Shown in pieces: positions 7,331-14,171 of a stretch of 14,171 nucleotides of DNA (position 1 is its first letter; each line of letters opens with the position of its first letter). Source of the DNA: Alphaproteobacteria bacterium (lineage in GTDB: Bacteria > Pseudomonadota > Alphaproteobacteria > Puniceispirillales > Puniceispirillaceae); NCBI GenBank assembly GCA_011525265.1, contig WTHV01000209.1:1-14171 (forward strand), read 5' to 3'. A program made the position numbers and the translations under genes. The notes beneath the pieces were generated by a model. It worked only from the letters and a program-made list of their open reading frames with translations, searched no databases and was not told the origin of the DNA.

Positions 7331-8095
7331 ATGATTTTATCATTAAGAGATGAGGCACTTGCCACACAAGATTGTGATAATCTGCGCGCCTTTGGGGTGC
7401 CAGCATTAGAATCACCTGTGCATCATGCACACAAAATTGCCTTTGATGAGATGGTTGTGAATAAGGCAGATGGCTTTATCTTAACCTCGCAACAAGCCGC
7501 TTATGCTTTGCCAGATACAGCGCGTGATAGGCCTGTCTTCACAGTCGGCAGAGCAAGTGCCGCTGCTGCACGAGGGCGTGGCTACCATAATGTCTTTGCT
7601 GGCACAGCTGATGGCACAGCCTTGGCGGAGATGATTGCCGCGCACGCAGAACAAGGGCAAATCTCATTCACAGATACTCTTATATGGCTTCGGGCAACAA
7701 AGATTAGCACTGATATGATGACAGCGCTTTCCCCGCGCTTTTCAGCACTCTCGCAAGAGGTGGTCTATGAGATGCAAGAGGCTGATAGCCTGCCTGATGA
7801 GGTCCTTGGCGCACTGCAAAAGGGGCAGGTGAGCGCTATCATGGTGTTATCAAAAGCACAGCTAGGCGCGCTTGTACAATTGCTTCATCATCATAATTTA
7901 TGGCAGGTTAGACATAAGATAGCGCTATATGTGGTCTCGCAAGCTGTCGGCCTTGCGGCAGAAAAACAAGGCTGGCACGCCATAGATATAGCACGTCGCA
8001 AAAGAGCCTTATCTGTGCAAGCCTCTGTCATAACGCACTGGTATCGCACATCGGCAGAAGGTGACTCACAAGGTGGTTGCAAAAGACAAAAATAA
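7331..8095 (+). CDS. hemD: Uroporphyrinogen-III synthase
   Basis: HemD closes hydroxymethylbilane with inversion of ring D to give uroporphyrinogen III, the branch point for heme, siroheme and cobalamin. The 254-residue protein is poorly conserved, as is normal for HemD, but shows the two-domain pattern: a first half with GFILTSQQAAYAL and PVFTVGRASAAAARGRGYHNVF, and a second half with SAIMVLSKAQLGALVQLL and VVSQAVGLAAEKQGW, matching the usual serine/alanine-rich loops. Position directly after hemC supports the call strongly. Its 3' end overlaps the mitofilin-like gene by 35 bases if that gene starts at the GTG at 8061. Confidence 0.92.
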   Translation: MILSLRDEALATQDCDNLRAFGVPALESPVHHAHKIAFDEMVVNKADGFILTSQQAAYALPDTARDRPVFTVGRASAAAARGRGYHNVFAGTADGTALAEMIAAHAEQGQISFTDTLIWLRATKISTDMMTALSPRFSALSQEVVYEMQEADSLPDEVLGALQKGQVSAIMVLSKAQLGALVQLLHHHNLWQVRHKIALYVVSQAVGLAAEKQGWHAIDIARRKRALSVQASVITHWYRTSAEGDSQGGCKRQK

Positions 8096-9011
8096 ACAAA
8101 CGCCACAAGCCACGAAGCGCATGAAAAAGGCCTCTCGAGATAGGGAGGAAGATAGCGGTGATGTGATTGAGGCACCCTATGCTGAGGCGCAGGTAGAACA
8201 GGTAAGAGATAAGCGCTCATCTGCGACGGGCGTTGCGCTTTGGCTTAGTATTGCTATAGGCGTCATAGCGCTATTGGTAAGTGGTTTTACCCTTTTCGAA
8301 CAAAGAAAAATGGTAGCTGACCAGAGAATAGCCTTGGCTGAATTATCGGATCAATTTGTGACTGAAACAGGCGCTTTAACCACAGGCCTGCACGCAACAG
8401 AGGCAGAGTTATCAGCCTTGCAAAAACGGATGTCAGCCCTTCAAGATAAGGTAGCGGCACAAAATGACCCCTCCCCTTCAGCTGCAACAGCCCTCTCAGC
8501 AGACGGCTTTATCGCTTGGAAGTTATGGGAGATGATAAGCCAGTATCAGCAACCTGTTGCGCTGATGCCGCTCATTGAAAAGCTGAGACCATCAGAAAAT
8601 AAAATGGCATTGCTCGCCATTACAGAAGAGGCGACTAACATATTAGCGGCTGATCTTCTTGCAGAGGGACAAGCCGCGTTAGGGGGGCGTCCCATTGCCC
8701 TCATGACAGATGAGGTTCAGCCTGAAGGTGAGAAAGGTGTCTTTGGGCGAATGATGCAATGGGCGGCTGGCCTTGTGCAATTGCGCCCTGTTGACCCTGC
8801 GTCTGTTAAAGGCGCATCAGAAGATAGGAAAACCGCCACAATGCGCGACGCACCCTATAACAGCATAGCGGCGCTTTATGCGGCAAGTGCGGGACAAGAT
8901 TCAGCAGAAATCGCGGTATGGCGTGCGAAGATTGATACGCTCTCAGCCCTTGAGGCGCGTCTTCTTGTTATTATTGATCATTGGCTGTTTGGTGAGGTTG
9001 CGCACTCATGA
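8061..9011 (+). CDS. Mitofilin/Mic60-like membrane protein (COG4223 type)
   Basis: The 316-residue product has a charged, hydrophilic N-terminus (about 1-53), one transmembrane helix (about 57-78), a coiled-coil-prone stretch (about 80-135) and an alpha-helical C-terminal half. It ends with a segment around MMQWAAGLVQLRPV (231-244) followed by helices, like the C-terminal region of alphaproteobacterial mitofilin proteins. Published work on alphaproteobacterial Mic60 places its gene with heme genes, next to hemY, exactly as here. Such proteins sit in the inner membrane with the coiled coil in the periplasm and are linked to membrane curvature and contact sites. Sequence similarity is weak, so the call rests on architecture and context. 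The GTG at 8061 overlaps hemD by 35 bases; an ATG at 8121 would avoid the overlap and remove 20 mostly basic and polar residues. The stop overlaps hemY (ATGA). Confidence 0.75.
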   Translation: MTHKVVAKDKNKQTPQATKRMKKASRDREEDSGDVIEAPYAEAQVEQVRDKRSSATGVALWLSIAIGVIALLVSGFTLFEQRKMVADQRIALAELSDQFVTETGALTTGLHATEAELSALQKRMSALQDKVAAQNDPSPSAATALSADGFIAWKLWEMISQYQQPVALMPLIEKLRPSENKMALLAITEEATNILAADLLAEGQAALGGRPIALMTDEVQPEGEKGVFGRMMQWAAGLVQLRPVDPASVKGASEDRKTATMRDAPYNSIAALYAASAGQDSAEIAVWRAKIDTLSALEARLLVIIDHWLFGEVAHS

Positions 9012-10366
9012 TGTTTCGTGTCTTAGTTTTTGTCATAGCAGCCCTATTCATTGCCTTTGCCGCATCATGGTTATCAGCCCAAGATGGCGTGACGAGCATT
9101 ACATGGCTTGGCTATCATGCTGAGGTTGAGAGTTCTGCCTTAGTGGTCGCGATTGCCCTTTTATGTGTGACTGGCATTATCATCGACAGGCTTGTGCGTG
9201 CGCTTGTGCGCTGGCCATCATTGATGTCAGCGGGTTGGCAAATGCGCCGCCGTGCTAAGGGCGAGAATGCGTTATCTTTAGGCTTTGTTGCACTGGCCGC
9301 TGGCGATCATCGTGCGGCACATAAACAAGCGCGCCGGGCAGAAAAATTGCTTGATAAAGGCATTTTGACTGATCTTTTGGTGGCACAATCAAGCTATGCA
9401 AGTGGTGATAGCAAAGCGGCATCACGCTATTTCAAAAAATTGGCTTCAGACCCCCAAACAGCCTATTTCGGACAGCTTGGCCTTATGCGGCTTTACCAAC
9501 AAGATGAGGCACGCTCACCAGAGGCATTATCAGCGGCAGAAAAAGCCTTTTCCATTGATTCAACGTCTGCTGAGGCAGCGCAGGTGATTTTGAAAAAGGC
9601 ATTGCAAGAGGCTGATTGGGAAAAGGCTATCTCATGTTTAACCATTTACCTCAATCACTCAGCTGGCCAATCTCAGTCAGAGATAGACAAGGCGCGCGCT
9701 CTTTATGCGCGGGTGCATTTGCAGATGGCAGAAGAGCGTTTGCAAGCCGCACAAGCCGATAGCATGCCGCTATCTAAGGCTGTTATAAAGCAGGCTATTT
9801 CTGATTGTGAGACAGCCCTTCAACAATGCCCTGATTTCACACCTGCTGGCCAAAGGCTTGTTCAGCTTCTCTATGAAAAGGGTGATAAGAGAAGGGCAGA
9901 AAAGCACGCACGCACATTATTTGCAATCGCACCTGATGAGGCAAGCCTTGCCCTTTTGCGTGATGTAAGGAATGATAATGACGGGCAATTTATCAGCTAT
10001 ATGATGGGCTTATTGGCAAAGTCATCACAGGCTGACGAGGGATATCTTGCGGTTGCGCAATTTGCTGTCTCTGTTGGCATTTGGGCTTCTGCTTCTCAGG
10101 CTCTGAGCCAAATATCAGAGCGTTTTATCAAGCATAATGTCTATTATAAAGTGCAAGCAGCCATTGCCAAAGGTCTTGAGGATGATGCGGCACATCAACG
10201 CGCATTAGAACAAGCGGCAATTGCACCACGCGCCCCTCATTGGCAGTGTCACTCTTGTGAGGCAAGCGGCCCTTCTTATCAATTCTACTGTGAGAGTTGT
10301 GATGCCCCCGGCCAAATGATGCGTCGCACATCTGGCCAAGGGGTAAAAGTAATAAGCGCGTCTTAA
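9008..10366 (+). CDS. hemY: HemY family TPR membrane protein with C-terminal zinc-ribbon-like motif
   Basis: This is the proteobacterial HemY (HemY_N domain, not the protoporphyrinogen oxidase of Bacillus). Two N-terminal hydrophobic helices (about 3-22 and 42-63) are followed by RRRAKGENALSLGFVALAAGD, a family signature, and by TPR-type helical repeats to about residue 400. The function is unproven; its place in heme operons suggests an accessory role in heme synthesis or its membrane organisation. The tail carries two CxxC pairs (Cys414/417 and Cys428/431) in HWQCHSCEA...YCESCDAPG, resembling a rubredoxin-type zinc knuckle like that of LapB/YciM. Two tandem ATGs (9008 and 9011) are possible starts, both overlapping the mitofilin-like stop, with GAGG about 10 bases before. 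The 452-residue length is ordinary for the class. The stop shares TTAA with livM. Confidence 0.9.
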   Translation: MMFRVLVFVIAALFIAFAASWLSAQDGVTSITWLGYHAEVESSALVVAIALLCVTGIIIDRLVRALVRWPSLMSAGWQMRRRAKGENALSLGFVALAAGDHRAAHKQARRAEKLLDKGILTDLLVAQSSYASGDSKAASRYFKKLASDPQTAYFGQLGLMRLYQQDEARSPEALSAAEKAFSIDSTSAEAAQVILKKALQEADWEKAISCLTIYLNHSAGQSQSEIDKARALYARVHLQMAEERLQAAQADSMPLSKAVIKQAISDCETALQQCPDFTPAGQRLVQLLYEKGDKRRAEKHARTLFAIAPDEASLALLRDVRNDNDGQFISYMMGLLAKSSQADEGYLAVAQFAVSVGIWASASQALSQISERFIKHNVYYKVQAAIAKGLEDDAAHQRALEQAAIAPRAPHWQCHSCEASGPSYQFYCESCDAPGQMMRRTSGQGVKVISAS

Positions 10367-11670
10367 CGTGCCCGTTCTGGCAATAGGCCTTTTGGCGCAA
10401 ATCGTAAAACAAGCAACAAGATAAGACCCATTGTCATCAAGCGCATATGCGCGGCTGATGCCATAAGGTGGGAACGCAAGCTGCTATCATCGCCAAGGCC
10501 AGAAGTAAGCGTATCAATCAGCCATAGGCCAATAGGCTCTGCTTCAACCCATGCAAACCAAATCAAGAAGCCACCAAGCACAGCGCCTCTATTATTGCCT
10601 GAGCCACCCACAATGACCATCACCCAAATCAAAAAGGTGAAGCGCAGAGGCTGGTAAGAGGCAGGGGTAAATTGCCCATCAATTGTGGTAAGCATCGCGC
10701 CTGCGACACCGATAACAGCTGAGCCAAGAATAAAGACCTGCAAATGGCGACCTGTGACGTTCTTGCCCATTGCTTCAGCGGCTGTCTCATTATCACGTAT
10801 CGCACGCATCATTCTGCCCCATGGTGACTTTAGCGCCTTTTCTGAGAGATAGAGAATGAACAGCAAAACCGCGCCAAATAACAGCGCATAACATAATTTC
10901 ACAATGATAGATGAAAATTCGACAAGCGGGATATTGGCGGTGGCCGCAAGCTCTTGGAAGAATACCGATTCTTGGATATTGACCTCATAAGGGACAGGGC
11001 GTGGCAGGCCAATGACGTTTTTAACGCCTCTTGTCATCCAATCTTCAAATTTCAAAATCGCAATAATGATCTCAGAGATGCCAAGTGTTGCAATGGCAAG
11101 ATAATCAGAGCGCAGACCAAGGGCTACCTTACCCACGACCCATGCGGCACCTGCGGCAAAAATACCGCCCACAACCCATGAGAAGATAATTGGCATACCT
11201 GCCCCACCTAGATAGCCTGATGTCGCAGGATTAACCTGTTCAATCGCTTGTGTGGCAGGCCCATAGAAATAGCGTGCACAGAAAAAGCCAATTACGCCAA
11301 TCGCTGTGATAAGCCATCTGCGGCGTGCGCCTGTTGTTCTGTTATAGGCAAAGATGATGGCGATGATTGTGGCAACCACAACAAGCAGGGTGAAAATAAC
11401 ACCGCCGCCGCCTGCTACCCATGCCTCTTGAACAGGTGGTGCTGAGACCAAAATGGCCGCAAGACCGCCAAGAGCGGCAAAGCCCATAACCCCAACATTC
11501 AACAAGCCAGCATAGCCCCATTGAATATTAACGCCCAATGCCATAATGGCAGAGATAAGACCCAAATTTAAAATCGCAAGTGAAAGGTTCCAGCTTTGAA
11601 ATACGCCAACGGCCAAAAATAACAGGCCCATAGCACCAAATAGAACAACGTCTCTATTTTTGAAAATCAT
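10363..11670 (-). CDS. livM: Branched-chain amino acid-type ABC transporter permease LivM
   Basis: LivM is one of two membrane subunits of HAAT-family importers. The 435-residue protein shows LGVNIQWGYAGLLNVGVMGFAALGG near the N-terminus, ALGLRSDYLAIATLGISEII (about 183-202), SPWGRMMRAIRDNETAAEAMGKN (the coupling-helix EAA-like region) and the C-terminal VMVIVGGSGNNRGAVLGG, ending with APKGLLP. It is about 100 residues longer than the common 320-330-residue LivM: roughly residues 80-178 form extra hydrophobic segments between the first and second conserved blocks. It starts by ATGA overlap with livH and is the last gene of livG-livF-livH-livM. Its stop overlaps that of convergent hemY. The substrate could be branched-chain amino acids, other amino acids, amides or urea. 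Confidence 0.93.
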   Translation of the reverse strand: MIFKNRDVVLFGAMGLLFLAVGVFQSWNLSLAILNLGLISAIMALGVNIQWGYAGLLNVGVMGFAALGGLAAILVSAPPVQEAWVAGGGGVIFTLLVVVATIIAIIFAYNRTTGARRRWLITAIGVIGFFCARYFYGPATQAIEQVNPATSGYLGGAGMPIIFSWVVGGIFAAGAAWVVGKVALGLRSDYLAIATLGISEIIIAILKFEDWMTRGVKNVIGLPRPVPYEVNIQESVFFQELAATANIPLVEFSSIIVKLCYALLFGAVLLFILYLSEKALKSPWGRMMRAIRDNETAAEAMGKNVTGRHLQVFILGSAVIGVAGAMLTTIDGQFTPASYQPLRFTFLIWVMVIVGGSGNNRGAVLGGFLIWFAWVEAEPIGLWLIDTLTSGLGDDSSLRSHLMASAAHMRLMTMGLILLLVLRFAPKGLLPERAR

Positions 11671-12674
11671 AGTGTTTGCCCCTTAAAAATACCTGTCGGT
11701 CTGACCAGCAAGACGATCACCAATACCGTAAATGATACGGCAAATTTATAATCGGTTGATAAGAGCTGCATCAGGCCATCAGGCTTGAACCCATCAATCA
11801 GATAGCCAAAGAACCGCTTATAGGCAAAGGTGACAAGCACCTCAGATAAGGCAATCACAAAGCCGCCTGCAATTGCACCCAAAGGCGAGCCAAGACCACC
11901 CACAATAGCCGCGGCAAAAATAGGCAGAAGCAATTGCAAATAGGTGAAAGGCTTATAAGACTTATCAAGGCCATATAATGTGCCAGCAATTGTGACAAGT
12001 GCGCCGACCAAAATCCATGTAATCATCACGACACGGTCAGGGTTAATGCCTGAGAGAAGCGCGAGATTTTCATTGTCTGAATAGGCACGCATTGATTTGC
12101 CTGTACGTGTTTTATTCAAGAACCAGAATAGCAAGGCCACACAAATCATGGTGATTATAACTGTGATACCTTGCGTCATCTTAATAGACATACCTTGCTC
12201 TAGGCCTGTCATTGTTTTGAATTCGCGTGCGGTAATGATAAAGCGCTCACCATCTGTGAAATTGCGATCTTTTGGACTGATGATAAAACGGATAAGACCA
12301 TTATAGAAAAACATCACACCAAGAGAGGCGATCATCAAAATCACAGGGCTTGCTTTCACAGACCGGTGAAAGCGATAGACAACCTTATCAGTCGCCAAAA
12401 GCAAAAAGATGGATGCCGCTATGCCAACGGGAATAGCAAGCAAGGCTGTTGGCAATGGGCCAAGGCTCACACCCCAGCTTTGCAAGGCCCATGTGAATAA
12501 AATCACGGCCATTGTGCCAAATGACATAGCTTCGCCATGCGCAAAATTTGAAAAGCGCAAGATAGAATAAATCAATGTCACGCCAAGCGCGCCAAGCGCC
12601 AATTGGCACCCATAGGTAATGCCAGGCACAAGAACGAAATTAGCGAGAAGTACAAATGCGTTAAGAGTTTCCAT
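11667..12674 (-). CDS. livH: Branched-chain amino acid-type ABC transporter permease LivH
   Basis: This 335-residue integral membrane protein has the LivH pattern: GALGVTLIYSILRFSNFAHG near the N-terminus, SVKASPVILMIASLGVMFF, the coupling segment TRTGKSMRAYSDNENLALLSGIN, and GGLGSPLGAIAGGFVIALSEV in the last third. It pairs with LivM to form the membrane channel energised by LivG and LivF. The hydrophilic loop at about residues 134-165 probably faces the periplasm. It starts 4 bases after the livF stop with AGGGGG 8 bases upstream, inside the end of livF, and overlaps livM by 4 bases, so translation of the operon is likely coupled. No signs of truncation. Confidence 0.95.
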   Translation of the reverse strand: METLNAFVLLANFVLVPGITYGCQLALGALGVTLIYSILRFSNFAHGEAMSFGTMAVILFTWALQSWGVSLGPLPTALLAIPVGIAASIFLLLATDKVVYRFHRSVKASPVILMIASLGVMFFYNGLIRFIISPKDRNFTDGERFIITAREFKTMTGLEQGMSIKMTQGITVIITMICVALLFWFLNKTRTGKSMRAYSDNENLALLSGINPDRVVMITWILVGALVTIAGTLYGLDKSYKPFTYLQLLLPIFAAAIVGGLGSPLGAIAGGFVIALSEVLVTFAYKRFFGYLIDGFKPDGLMQLLSTDYKFAVSFTVLVIVLLVRPTGIFKGQTL

Positions 12675-12678
12675 CTGC

Positions 12679-13383
12679 TTAACCCCCTAAAAATGCTTTG
12701 CGAACATCAGGGTCGGCCATCAATGCCGCGCCTGTGTCTGTGTAACGATTCCGCCCTTGGACAAGCACATAGCCCTTATCAGCAATGTTCAACGCTTGTT
12801 TGGCATTCTGCTCAACCATCAAAATCGCAATACCTGTCTTGGCAATTTCGATAATACGGTCAAATAATTCATCCATTACGATAGGTGATACACCGGCTGT
12901 TGGCTCATCAAGCATCAAGACTTTTGGCTGTGTCATCAATGCACGGCCAACGGCTACTTGCTGGCGTTGACCACCTGATAGCTCACCTGCTGGCTGACGA
13001 CGCTTTTCACGCAAAATAGGGAAAAGGTCAAAAACCTGTTCCATCGTATCATGATAATCATCGTTGCGAATAAAGGCGCCCATTTCCAGATTTTCTTCGA
13101 CCGTCATAGAGGTAAAGACATTGGCATTTTGCGGCACAAACCCCATCCCTTTGAGAACGCGATCTTGTGGTGATAAGGATGTGATATCCTCACCATCCAT
13201 TAACACTTGCCCTTCACGGATATCAAGCATGCCAAAAACAGCCTTCATGGCTGTTGATTTGCCAGCCCCGTTTGGGCCCACAACAACGGCAATTTCACCT
13301 TTTTCTACGCCAATGCTGCAATCATGCAAGATGTCAGCGCCACCATAGCCACCAGTCATATTCTGACCAATTAAGAAAGCCAT
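12679..13383 (-). CDS. livF: Branched-chain amino acid-type ABC transporter ATP-binding protein LivF
   Basis: This 234-residue cytoplasmic ATPase has every motif expected: Walker A GPNGAGKS (36-43), the Q-loop region GFVPQNANVF (81-90), signature LSGGQRQQ (135-142), Walker B VLMLDEPTAG (155-164) and MVEQNA (189-194), where LivF proteins characteristically carry Gln instead of the H-loop His. It ends with the usual VRKAFLGG. It works as a heterodimer with LivG. Its ATG (13383-13381) overlaps the livG stop by one base (TAATG), and AGGAG at 13392-13396 provides a good ribosome site inside the end of livG. Confidence 0.97.
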   Translation of the reverse strand: MAFLIGQNMTGGYGGADILHDCSIGVEKGEIAVVVGPNGAGKSTAMKAVFGMLDIREGQVLMDGEDITSLSPQDRVLKGMGFVPQNANVFTSMTVEENLEMGAFIRNDDYHDTMEQVFDLFPILREKRRQPAGELSGGQRQQVAVGRALMTQPKVLMLDEPTAGVSPIVMDELFDRIIEIAKTGIAILMVEQNAKQALNIADKGYVLVQGRNRYTDTGAALMADPDVRKAFLGG

Positions 13384-14168
13384 TATTTGCTCTCCTGTTT
13401 CGGTTTATTTTTAAGGCCCGTGCCAAGATAGGCTTCAATGACCTCTTCATTATTCTTCACGTCTTCGGCTGTGCCTTGTGCCAACACACGACCCTCTGCC
13501 ATACAAATGACCGGGTCGCATAAGCGTGAGATGAATTCCATATCATGCTCAATCATGCAAAATGTATAACCGCGTTCTTTATTCAAACGCAGGATAGCAT
13601 CACCAATTGTGTTCAAAAGTGTGCGGTTGACGCCTGCGCCCACCTCGTCCAGAAACACGATTTTGGCATCCACCATCATGGTACGGCCAAGCTCAAGTAA
13701 CTTTTTCTGGCCGCCTGATAAATTGCCAGCTAATTCATCAGCGACATGACCAATTTCAAGGAATTCGATAACCTCATTGGCTTTTGCACGAACGCGCTCT
13801 TCTTCTTCTGCAACCTTTTTCGGCGACAGCCATGTGCTGATAAGAGATTCGCCTGATTGGGCAGCAGGAACCATCATCAAATTCTCACGCACAGATAAGG
13901 TGGAAAATTCGTGGGCAATTTGGAATGTGCGCAAAAGGCCTTTGCCAAATAATTCGTGTGGCGCAAGGCCAGAGATATCTTCGCCATCCAACAGCACACG
14001 CCCTGAGGTTGGTTTATAATGGCCTGCAATCACATTAAACAAAGTAGTCTTGCCAGCACCATTTGGGCCAATAAGACCTGTGATAGCACCTGTCTCAATG
14101 GTTAATGACGCACCATCAACAGCGCGCAGACCACCAAAATGTTTGTGAATATCTTCTACAACAATCAT
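13383..14168 (-). CDS. livG: Branched-chain amino acid-type ABC transporter ATP-binding protein LivG
   Basis: This 261-residue ATPase shows HFGGLRAVDGASL at the start, Walker A GPNGAGKT (34-41), the Q-loop RTFQIAHEFSTLSVREN (81-97), signature LSGGQKK (150-156), Walker B VFLDE (171-175), H-loop MIEHDM with His208, and the LivG-type C-terminal extension ending near EVIEAYLGTG. Walker B reads DEVGAGVNR where most LivG proteins have DEPxAGxNP, so the usual proline after DE is Val176. The catalytic Glu175 is kept. The ATG at 14168 lies 3 bases from the window edge, so its ribosome site and any longer start cannot be seen, but the N-terminus is full-length by comparison with the family. It is the first of the four transporter genes here; a substrate-binding protein gene may lie beyond the right edge. 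Confidence 0.96.
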   Translation of the reverse strand: MIVVEDIHKHFGGLRAVDGASLTIETGAITGLIGPNGAGKTTLFNVIAGHYKPTSGRVLLDGEDISGLAPHELFGKGLLRTFQIAHEFSTLSVRENLMMVPAAQSGESLISTWLSPKKVAEEEERVRAKANEVIEFLEIGHVADELAGNLSGGQKKLLELGRTMMVDAKIVFLDEVGAGVNRTLLNTIGDAILRLNKERGYTFCMIEHDMEFISRLCDPVICMAEGRVLAQGTAEDVKNNEEVIEAYLGTGLKNKPKQESK

Positions 14169-14171
14169 GGG

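Noticed and set aside
1..14171. Mobile elements, tRNA genes, CRISPR arrays or a defence system
   Set aside because: No transposase, integrase, terminal repeats, regular spacer-repeat pattern or defence-type protein was seen; the EVE-domain protein sits in a housekeeping operon and not beside restriction genes.

Overview
The window looks like a stretch of alphaproteobacterial chromosome. The main reason is the block hemC-hemD-mitofilin-hemY diverging from tsaD-gpsA, an arrangement typical of that class; a standalone lipid-A N-terminal-domain protein and a DinF-like MATE exporter also fit. Moderate base composition, very short gaps and many 1-4 base start/stop overlaps suggest a compact, possibly marine genome such as the SAR116 group. 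That lineage is an inference from style and not a match to a named genome. No tRNA, rRNA, insertion sequence, phage gene or CRISPR array was seen.

Left part (1-3730): the 5' end of a MATE efflux gene runs off the left edge on the minus strand. It diverges, across about 185 bases, from a plus-strand three-gene envelope cassette. The cassette encodes an ArnT-like polyprenyl-phosphate-sugar glycosyltransferase (GT83/PMT type), a GtrB/DPM1-like GT2 enzyme that would make the lipid-linked sugar donor, and a small three-helix LAB_N membrane protein. Together they look like a system for adding a sugar to lipid A, LPS or another periplasmic acceptor. The intergenic region holds an 8-base inverted repeat and, just before the first gene, a hairpin followed by six Ts.

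Middle part (3753-10366): on the minus strand, tsaD (tRNA t6A synthesis), gpsA (glycerol-3-phosphate for phospholipids) and an EVE-domain gene form a tight operon. Only about 44 bases away, on the plus strand, begins hemC-hemD-mic60-hemY. hemC and hemD make uroporphyrinogen III. The next gene is a membrane-anchored coiled-coil protein in the position of the alphaproteobacterial mitofilin/Mic60 gene. It is followed by hemY, a membrane-anchored TPR protein that here carries a C-terminal four-cysteine zinc-ribbon-like motif.

Right part (10363-14168): a minus-strand ABC importer operon of the branched-chain amino acid (HAAT) type is read in the order livG-livF-livH-livM. Both ATPases and both permeases are present; no substrate-binding protein lies in the window. 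LivM and HemY converge so tightly that they share a TTAA for their two stop codons.

Most of the window is housekeeping. The parts most worth a second look are the three-gene glycosylation cassette with its LAB_N protein as a possible lipid-sugar flippase, the heme/mitofilin linkage with the zinc-ribbon HemY, the enlarged LivM, and the leader hairpin upstream of the glycosylation cassette.
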